Below are positions 57,337-64,000 of a stretch of DNA of 64,000 nt, in pieces. Both the position numbers and the translations under genes were made by a program. The DNA comes from Ancylobacter radicis. Its GTDB lineage: Bacteria; Pseudomonadota; Alphaproteobacteria; Rhizobiales; Xanthobacteraceae. The stretch is from assembly GCF_018449475.1 (NCBI RefSeq), contig NZ_JAHCQH010000023.1:108207-172206 (forward strand), given 5' to 3'. Each line of letters starts with the position of its first letter. The first letter of the stretch is position 1. The notes under the pieces are model-generated. The model saw only the letters and a list, made by a program, of their open reading frames with translations, had not been told where the DNA came from and did no database searches.

Positions 57337-58731
57337 ATGGCCGATTACTATCCGCTCCTCGCGCGTGCCCTTGGCGGCCTCCCGGATCGTTCCGAGGCGG
57401 GGCGTCGGACCGTTTACGATCGTGCGCGCAGGGCGCTGCTGACGCAGCTGCGGAACGCGGATCCGCCGCTGCGCGAGGAGGACATCGACCGCGAGCAGCG
57501 TTCTCTCGAAGAGGCGATCCGCCGGCTGGAGCAGGATTACGCCGCGGCGGATGATCCGGTGCCGGCATCCACCGGCCCGGCTCCTGACGAGGGGGAGCCC
57601 GTCGTCGCGACGCCCGAGCCGGCGCCCATGCTCAATGCTACGCCGCCGCGGGTTCCCCAGGCGGCGCGCGAGGCTTTCTCTGCCCCCCGCCGCTCATCCG
57701 TAGCTACGGCGGAAAGCGACGATGACGAATTGACGGCCCTCGCCGCCCGGCGTCCCGGCCGTGGGACTGACGCGGATGACCCGGCGCTTTCCGCCACCGA
57801 TGATTTCAGTTCGGTTCGCTCCGATGGCGCGGGTCCCGATGCCTTCGATCCCCGCATGACGGGTGAACGGCACCCGGCGAGCGAGGATGAGGAAACCGGG
57901 AAGGGCAAGCGCGGGCGTTTGATCGCCATTGCTCTTGTTCTGCTTCTTGTCGTGGCCGGAGCTGTCGTCGGCTTCAGCCAGCGCGCGACCATCGTGGCGA
58001 TGATGAACGGGGGAAGTGCGTCGGGGCCTGCACCGGTTGCCGAGCCTGACGTTGCGGCGCCCTCCGCGCCGGAAGTGACCAAATCCAACGACCGCATCGC
58101 CCAGGCCGCGCCCGAGGCGTCACGCGCGGCGCCTGCCGCGCCCCAAGGCGCCGGCGTGGGTGTTGCCCAGCGCGCCGTGATGTTCGAGGAAAGTGCCGGC
58201 GGCGGCGAGCAGAGCCTGCAGCAATATGTCGGCAGTGTCGTCTGGAGTGCCGAGACGTTCCAGGGCGAGGGCGGCACCGGGCCGGACATTGGCATCCGGG
58301 CGGTCGTCACCATTCCCGACCGCAATGTGAAGGTCGTTCTGCGCCTGCGGCGCAATCAGGATCCGGGGATTCCGGCGTCCCACATCATCGAAGTGCAGTT
58401 CGAGCTTCCGCCGAACTTCGATCTCGGCAATGCCGGTACCGTGCCGGGCATGCGTGCGAAGGCGTCCGAGGGGGCGCAGGGTGTGCCGCTGATCGGCCTG
58501 CCTGTCCGCGTCGCGCCGGGGTACTTCCTGATCGGCCTGTCCTCGCTTGATGCGGATCGCCAGCGCAATCTCAGCCTGCTCATCACCCGCAATTTCCTCG
58601 ACCTTCCCGTGGTGTTCGAGAATGGGCGGCGGGCTATTCTGGTGCTGGAGAAGGGCGTGCCGGGCGACCAGGCGTTCCGCGAGGTGTACTCCAAATGGGG
58701 TCTGCCGGTTCCGAGCGCGACCGCGAACTGA
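57337..58731 (+). CDS. Conserved single-pass membrane protein of unknown function
   Basis: 464 residues. The N-terminal 60 residues are helical and charged (RRALLTQLRNADPPLREEDIDREQRSLEEA...). An Ala/Pro/Asp-rich disordered region follows to about 188, then one membrane segment (about 193-213). The outer domain (about 280-464) contains VWSAETFQGEGG, VVTIPDRNVKVVLRLRRNQDPGIPASHIIEVQFELP and a final PGDQAFREVYSKWGLPVPS. I recognise the arrangement as common behind purA in Rhizobiales but know no function. It starts 23 bases after purA. Confidence 0.8.
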   Translation: MADYYPLLARALGGLPDRSEAGRRTVYDRARRALLTQLRNADPPLREEDIDREQRSLEEAIRRLEQDYAAADDPVPASTGPAPDEGEPVVATPEPAPMLNATPPRVPQAAREAFSAPRRSSVATAESDDDELTALAARRPGRGTDADDPALSATDDFSSVRSDGAGPDAFDPRMTGERHPASEDEETGKGKRGRLIAIALVLLLVVAGAVVGFSQRATIVAMMNGGSASGPAPVAEPDVAAPSAPEVTKSNDRIAQAAPEASRAAPAAPQGAGVGVAQRAVMFEESAGGGEQSLQQYVGSVVWSAETFQGEGGTGPDIGIRAVVTIPDRNVKVVLRLRRNQDPGIPASHIIEVQFELPPNFDLGNAGTVPGMRAKASEGAQGVPLIGLPVRVAPGYFLIGLSSLDADRQRNLSLLITRNFLDLPVVFENGRRAILVLEKGVPGDQAFREVYSKWGLPVPSATAN

Positions 58732-58866
58732 GTTCTCCAACCGCTGCCGCGGCTGCTCCCGGATCACTGTCGTGTCCGGGGGAACTGTCTGAACATCTGA
58801 TATGGCCGGCCGCATCCCGCTCGGATGCGGCGCTTTGTGCTATGCGACGGATGCATATCCGCCTTC

Positions 58867-58883
58867 TGGTATTACGTATACCA
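58867..58883. promoter_or_regulatory. Palindrome TGGTAT-N5-ATACCA, copy 1
   Basis: TGGTATTACGTATACCA is a 6-bp inverted repeat with a 5-base centre. It lies 57 bases before a short ORF. It differs at only three positions from 63209-63225 before panE. Such palindromes are typical operators of GntR/FCD-type repressors. In the 209-base gap after the membrane-protein gene I see nothing else. Confidence 0.45.
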
Positions 58884-58940
58884 GATCCTCCCGGTATCGA
58901 TTAGGTTGCACTGCAACAGGATCGAGGGTCGGAGGCCGCC

Positions 58941-59069
58941 ATGTTCGAGTCAGTGTTTCCCGTTCTGCCACTGCTCATCGCGTGCCATGCCTGGATGACC
59001 TTCATGGTGCTCCAGACTCTTGACAGCGATGACATGGCGGTGCTCCCGCCCGAGTGTTTCCCGGTCTGA
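58941..59069 (+). CDS. Small ORF, 42 residues, possible membrane microprotein
   Basis: ATG 58941 is preceded by GGAGG at 58931-58935 with ideal spacing. The product begins MFESVFPVLPLLIACHAWM, has a hydrophobic stretch of about 20 residues (5-24), then an acidic, Asp-rich segment (LDSDDMA) and ends ECFPV. It has two Cys. No family is recognised. It stands alone between the purA-linked gene and the sucCD terminator. The palindrome upstream suggests regulated expression. Confidence 0.5.
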   Translation: MFESVFPVLPLLIACHAWMTFMVLQTLDSDDMAVLPPECFPV

Positions 59070-59143
59070 GCACCTCGACGGCTTGCGCCTGCGAGAGCGG
59101 GACGTGCACGCTTCGGCATGAACGTGATGGTCCGCCCGATATG

Positions 59144-59175
59144 AAAAACCCCGCGCCGGAGCCCGGCGCGGGGTT
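59144..59175 (-). terminator. Rho-independent terminator after sucD
   Basis: A 13-bp stem AACCCCGCGCCGG / CCGGCGCGGGGTT with a 3-base loop (AGC). On the minus strand it is followed by a T-run (AAAAA on the plus strand at 59144-59148, partly in the stem). It ends the sucC-sucD transcript. Confidence 0.9.
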
Positions 59176-59201
59176 CATTTCAGGTCAGCCACGACGCTGC
59201 G

Positions 59202-60097
59202 TCAGGCGGCAACGCGCTTGTTGAGCACATCCACCAGCGTCTTGCCGAGGCGCGCCGGGGAGGGGGAGACCACAACACCGGCCTCTTCCATTGCCGCGAT
59301 CTTGTCCTCGGCGCCGCCCTTGCCACCGGAGATGATGGCGCCGGCATGGCCCATGCGACGGCCGGGAGGAGCGGTGCGGCCGGCAATGAAGCCAACCATC
59401 GGCTTCTTGCGGCCGCGCTTGGCTTCGTCCTTGAGGAACTGGGCCGCTTCTTCCTCGGCCGAGCCGCCGATCTCGCCGATCATGATGATCGACTCGGTGG
59501 CGTCGTCGGCGAGGAACAGCTCCAGAATGTCGATGAACTCGGTGCCCTTGACCGGATCGCCGCCAATGCCGACGGCCGTGGTCTGGCCCAGGCCTTCCTG
59601 CGAGGTCTGGAACACCGCCTCATAGGTCAGCGTGCCCGAGCGCGAGACGACGCCGACATTGCCCTTCTTGAAGATGTTGGCCGGCATGATGCCGATCTTC
59701 GATTCACCGGCGGTGACGATGCCGGGGCAGTTCGGGCCGACGAGGCGGGACTTGGAGCCGTCGAGCGCCCGGCGCACCTTCACCATGTCGAGCACCGGAA
59801 TGCCCTCGGTAATGCAGACGATGAGCGGGATCTCGGCCGCGATGGCCTCGCAGATCGCGTCGGCCGCACCCGGCGGCGGGACATAGATCACGGAGGCGTC
59901 GCAACCGGTCTTCTCGCGGGCTTCGGCGACGGTGTCGAACACCGGCAGACCGAGATGCGTCGAACCGCCCTTGCCGGGCGAGGTGCCGCCGACAACCTTG
60001 GTGCCGTAAGCCATCGCCTGCTCGGAATGGAAGGTGCCATTCTTGCCGGTGAAGCCCTGGGTGATCAGCTTGGTATCTTTGTTGATGAGAATGGACA

Positions 60098-60098
<1 letters not shown>
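59202..60098 (-). CDS. sucD: SucD, succinyl-CoA synthetase alpha subunit
   Basis: 298 residues. The CoA-binding start [50 protein letters not shown] and the phosphohistidine loop [22 protein letters not shown] are intact. It catalyses succinyl-CoA + ADP/GDP + Pi to succinate in the TCA cycle together with SucC. The start overlaps the sucC stop by one base (TGATG-type). Confidence 0.97.
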
Positions 60099-61297
<1,199 letters not shown>

Positions 61298-61395
61298 TAG
61301 TCCCGTTCCTCCACAACCCCGCGGCCGGGAGCGCGCCGGGCGCCCCCGTCGATTGGCGTATCCTATTTCCCTATAGGCGCTGACGCGCCAAGACG

Positions 61396-62169
61396 CTACT
61401 GCACGAAAGTGTTGCTGAGCGTCCCGATGCCCTCGATCGCGATGTCGACCGCGTTGGAGGGATCCTTCATCGTCCCGACCCCGACCGAGGTGCCGCAGCA
61501 GATGAGGTCGCCGGGGTTCAGCGTCATGTCGTGGGAAATCCGGCTCACCAGCTGATGGGCCGAGAAGATCATGTCGCTGATCGGGTAATTCTGCCGCTCC
61601 TGGCCGTTCAGAACGGTGCGGACAACGAGGCTGGACGGGTCGACATCCGTGGCCACGACCGGTCCGAAGGGGCCGAAACCATCGAAGCTCTTGGCGCGAA
61701 CCCACTGCGCGAAGGTGGCATCCTTGTTGATGATGTCCGCCGCGGTGATGTCGTTCACGCAGGTGTAGCCAAAGATATAATGCCCGGCCTCTTCCTCGGA
61801 GACGGCAGTGGCCGTCTTGCCGATGATGATGCCGAGCTCGCCCTCATAGACGATCTTGCCGTCATAGGAGGCCGGCCGGTGCACGGTGGCGCCGGGCGAG
61901 GTGAGGCTCGATCCGGCCTTCAGCAGATAGAGCGGATCGGCCGGCACCGGCGAATTGAGCTTGGCCGCGAGCGCGTGGAAATTGTTCCACAGAGCGAGGA
62001 TCTTTGTCGGCTCGGTCGGGGCGAGCAGCGCGACACCGGAGAGCGCGAGGCGCTCCCCGGTCGGCTGGGCACCGTTGAACATGTTGCCGGAGTGGACGGT
62101 GATGCTGTTGCCGTCAAGCGTGCCGAAACCGGTCACGCCCGCGCGGCTGTAACGAACCCAATGTGCCAT
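61396..62169 (-). CDS. Fumarylacetoacetate hydrolase family protein
   Basis: 257 residues. The FAH catalytic core includes [41 protein letters not shown], the [11 protein letters not shown] stretch and [15 protein letters not shown]. Members act as C-C hydrolases, hydratases or decarboxylases on 2-oxo acids in aromatic or sugar-acid breakdown. The position 12 bases after a PanE-type reductase suggests a shared substrate pathway. The exact substrate is not shown. Confidence 0.85.
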   Translation of the reverse strand: MAHWVRYSRAGVTGFGTLDGNSITVHSGNMFNGAQPTGERLALSGVALLAPTEPTKILALWNNFHALAAKLNSPVPADPLYLLKAGSSLTSPGATVHRPASYDGKIVYEGELGIIIGKTATAVSEEEAGHYIFGYTCVNDITAADIINKDATFAQWVRAKSFDGFGPFGPVVATDVDPSSLVVRTVLNGQERQNYPISDMIFSAHQLVSRISHDMTLNPGDLICCGTSVGVGTMKDPSNAVDIAIEGIGTLSNTFVQ

Positions 62170-62181
62170 TGTGCAAGAGAC

Positions 62182-63159
62182 TCAGTTGTAGCAGCCGGCG
62201 ATCTGCGCGCGCTGGCGAACCAGGGCGAGCACGATGTCGATAGTCGGGGTCGGGATGCCCGCAAGGCGGCCCATTTCCTGCACCACGGTCACCAGCGCAT
62301 CGATCTCCATGGCGCGCGAACGCTCGAGATCCTGCAGCATCGAGGTCTTGTGTGCCCCTACGGCACCCGCGCCATCAATGCGGCGCTCGACGCCGACGCG
62401 GAAATTCACCCCGGACTGCACCGCAATCTCCTGCGCTTCCAGCATCATCGCCTTGGCGACGGCGCGGGTGCCGGGATCGGAGGCGATCACGTCAAGCGTG
62501 GCGTGGGTCAGTGCGCTGATCGGGTTGAAGCAGAGGTTGCCCCAGAGCTTCAGCCAGAGTTCGTCGCGGATGTTCGGCAGCACCGGGGCGCGCATCCCGC
62601 CGGCGGCGAAGGCTTCCGAGAGCTTGGTGACGCGTTCGGTGATCTCGCCCGACGGCTCGCCGAGCGGAAACTTGTCGCCATAGACGTGCTTGATGACGCC
62701 CGGCTCGACCACTTCGGTCGCCGGATAGACGATGCAGCCAATGGCGCGCTCGGGGCGCAGGCCAGTCCACTGCTTGCTGCCCGGATCGACACTTTCGAGC
62801 GTCTTATTCTCGAGGTGGTCGCCATGCTTGTAATAGTACCAGTAGGGGACGCCGTTCACGGCGGTGACGACGGCGGTGTCGTTGCCGAGCAGCGGCTGCA
62901 TGGCGTCCACCACGCCCGGCACCGAATGGGCCTTGAGCGCGACGATGACATAATCCTGCGGGCCGAGTTCAGCCGGATTGTCGGAGCAGGGGATGTGCTC
63001 GACCCGCTCCTCGCCGTCGATGAGCAGCTTCAGGCCGTTCTTCTTCATGGCTTCGAGATGCGCGCCGCGTGCCACGAGGCTAACGTCGACACCCGCGCGC
63101 TTGAGCTGAACGCCGACATAGCCACCGATGGCGCCGGCACCATAGATGCAGACCTTCAT
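62182..63159 (-). CDS. 2-dehydropantoate 2-reductase family protein (PanE/ApbA)
   Basis: 325 residues from the ATG at 63159, with GGAGGGAATCC upstream. The N-terminal dinucleotide motif is KVCIYGAGAIGGYVG. The C-terminal domain has NIRDELWLKLWGNLCFNPISALT and EMGRLAGIPTPTIDIVLAL, as in the ApbA/PanE family. Real PanE reduces ketopantoate for CoA synthesis. The coupling with an FAH-family gene makes a role in another 2-oxo/hydroxy acid pathway more likely, so I leave the symbol empty. Confidence 0.83.
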   Translation of the reverse strand: MKVCIYGAGAIGGYVGVQLKRAGVDVSLVARGAHLEAMKKNGLKLLIDGEERVEHIPCSDNPAELGPQDYVIVALKAHSVPGVVDAMQPLLGNDTAVVTAVNGVPYWYYYKHGDHLENKTLESVDPGSKQWTGLRPERAIGCIVYPATEVVEPGVIKHVYGDKFPLGEPSGEITERVTKLSEAFAAGGMRAPVLPNIRDELWLKLWGNLCFNPISALTHATLDVIASDPGTRAVAKAMMLEAQEIAVQSGVNFRVGVERRIDGAGAVGAHKTSMLQDLERSRAMEIDALVTVVQEMGRLAGIPTPTIDIVLALVRQRAQIAGCYN

Positions 63160-63208
63160 TGGATTCCCTCCTGCGATCGTGCTGCCCCCGCGGCGCACGA
63201 TGTCTTAT

Positions 63209-63225
63209 TGGTATTTTGTATGCCA
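63209..63225. promoter_or_regulatory. Palindrome TGGTAT-N5-ATGCCA, copy 2
   Basis: TGGTATTTTGTATGCCA lies 50 bases before the PanE-type gene. It agrees with the palindrome at 58867-58883 in 14 of 17 positions. Likely operator for a GntR-type repressor not found in this window. Confidence 0.45.
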
Positions 63226-63462
63226 TGATTAGGGACGTTTAGGCCCTAGTCAAGAGCGATGTATAGGGCGTGATAATACGTCGCGCATGTTGTGCCGCTT
63301 CGCGGGCCTCGCGGGGCGTGTTTGCGACGCACCCGCTAAGTTACGTCGACAAATGCCGGCTTGTCCACCTTGTATAGGCCGGAACAATTGTCTCGCCGTC
63401 GGCGCAAAAGACTACAGCGGCGGGCGATACGTCTTTCTGGACAGCAATGCTTACTGTTCGCC

Positions 63463-63493
63463 AAAAAAATCGGGGGCGCACTGCGCCCCCGAT
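63463..63493 (-). terminator. Rho-independent terminator after the reductase gene
   Basis: A 10-bp stem ATCGGGGGCG / CGCCCCCGAT with loop CACTG. On the minus strand a run of seven T follows (seven A at 63463-63469 on the plus strand). It separates the reductase gene from the panE-type operon. The other bases between 63226 and 63516 hold no gene I can support. Confidence 0.9.
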
Positions 63494-63516
63494 CTGGTCT
63501 CGACCTGCTGAAAAGC

Positions 63517-64000
63517 TCAGGCGTCGGCGACGATCTGGTGGTTCGCCAGCATCTCCAGCGCCTTGCAGAGCGCCGAGTGATCCCACGCCGCGCCGCCATT
63601 GGCCGCGCAGGCGCTGAACAGCTGCTGCGCGACCGCGGTCGCCGGCAGAGCCATCTGGAGCTGGCGCGCGCCGGTCAGCGCGAGGTTCAGGTCCTTCTGA
63701 TGCAGCTCGATGCGGAAGCCCGGGTTGAAGGTGCGCTTCACCATGCGCTCGCCATGGACTTCCAGAATGCGCGAATTGGCGAAGCCGCCCATCAGCGCCT
63801 GGCGGACCTTGGCCGGGTCGGCACCGGCCTTGGAGGCGAACAGGAGGGCTTCGGAGACGGCGAGGATGTTCAGCGCGACGATGATCTGGTTGGCCACCTT
63901 GGTGGTCTGGCCGTCGCCATTGCCGCCGACGAGCGTGATGTTCTTGCCCATCTTCTCGAACAGCGGCTTCACCGTCTCGAAGGCGCCCTCGGGGCCGCCG
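63517..64000 (-). CDS. Tartronate-semialdehyde reductase type (GarR/GlxR), 3' part
   Basis: The C-terminal 160 or so residues of a 3-hydroxyacid dehydrogenase; the gene continues beyond the window end. The substrate-binding helix region has GGNGDGQTTKVANQIIVALNI, the catalytic Lys within GQTTKVANQ, and AANGGAAWDHSALCKALE at the C-terminus, which is characteristic of 2-hydroxy-3-oxopropionate reductase. It reduces tartronate semialdehyde to D-glycerate with NAD(P)H, typically downstream of glyoxylate carboligase. Truncated only by the window edge. Confidence 0.87.
   Translation of the reverse strand, partial: GGPEGAFETVKPLFEKMGKNITLVGGNGDGQTTKVANQIIVALNILAVSEALLFASKAGADPAKVRQALMGGFANSRILEVHGERMVKRTFNPGFRIELHQKDLNLALTGARQLQMALPATAVAQQLFSACAANGGAAWDHSALCKALEMLANHQIVADA

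Overview
This 64 kb window is high-GC chromosomal DNA from an alphaproteobacterium, most likely of the order Hyphomicrobiales (Rhizobiales); a Xanthobacteraceae-type genome such as Ancylobacter or Starkeya is a guess from gene content, not a demonstration. Supporting signs are the tolQRAB-pal-cpoB-tilS-ftsH order, a leader before serC that fits the alphaproteobacterial serC RNA motif, full CtrA-type boxes (TTAA-N7-TTAA), and a bipartite GTCATGGCCGGG-type intergenic repeat of the kind common in this order. I see no rRNA, tRNA, CRISPR array, transposase or phage gene.

Layout. 0-8 kb: end of tolQ, then tolR, tolA, tolB, pal, cpoB, tilS and ftsH (envelope constriction, tRNA-Ile lysidinylation, membrane proteolysis). 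8-12 kb: a lower-GC methyltransferase gene and an NCS2 purine permease sit between ftsH and glmM. 12-20 kb: choline uptake (choXWV, minus strand) and choline oxidation (betI, betB, betA, plus strand). BetI and BetB lie in one uninterrupted reading frame. 19.6-23.8 kb: a lipid/cell-surface group (GT2, PAP2 phosphatase, LAB_N protein, ArnT-like GT39). 23.9-35 kb: dimethylglycine demethylase (dgcAB with a dedicated etfAB), a DUF1275 membrane protein, a GbdR-like regulator, and the glycine betaine monooxygenase pair gbcAB. 35-37.5 kb: a DUF4394 protein divergent from an ECF sigma/anti-sigma pair. 37.5-45.3 kb: a second GlxA/GbdR-type regulator, L-serine ammonia-lyase, and four-subunit sarcosine oxidase soxBDAG. 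45.5-50.3 kb: a DUF533 protein, an outer-membrane barrel protein, and serC-serA. 50.3-58.7 kb: eda, a PuuE-type deacetylase with a MliC-like protein, a small K+ channel, GNAT, EamA and VOC proteins, purA and an unidentified membrane protein. 58.9-64 kb: a 42-residue ORF, sucCD, an FAH-family hydrolase, a PanE-type reductase and the 3' part of a tartronate-semialdehyde-reductase-type gene.

How it works together. From 12 to 45 kb the window encodes nearly the whole aerobic route choline -> betaine aldehyde -> glycine betaine -> dimethylglycine -> sarcosine -> glycine, and then L-serine -> pyruvate + NH3 through SdaA; only the glycine-to-serine step (GlyA) is not seen. Repeated short sites suggest three control layers: BetI operators between choX and betI, TGTCGC half-sites before gbcA and soxB that could serve a GbdR-type activator, and a possible paired ECF promoter between the DUF4394 and sigma genes. 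The points most worth checking are the BetI-BetB fusion, the inverted-repeat pair shared by the panE operon and the 42-residue ORF, the hairpin leaders of serC and serA, and the low-GC insertion between ftsH and glmM.
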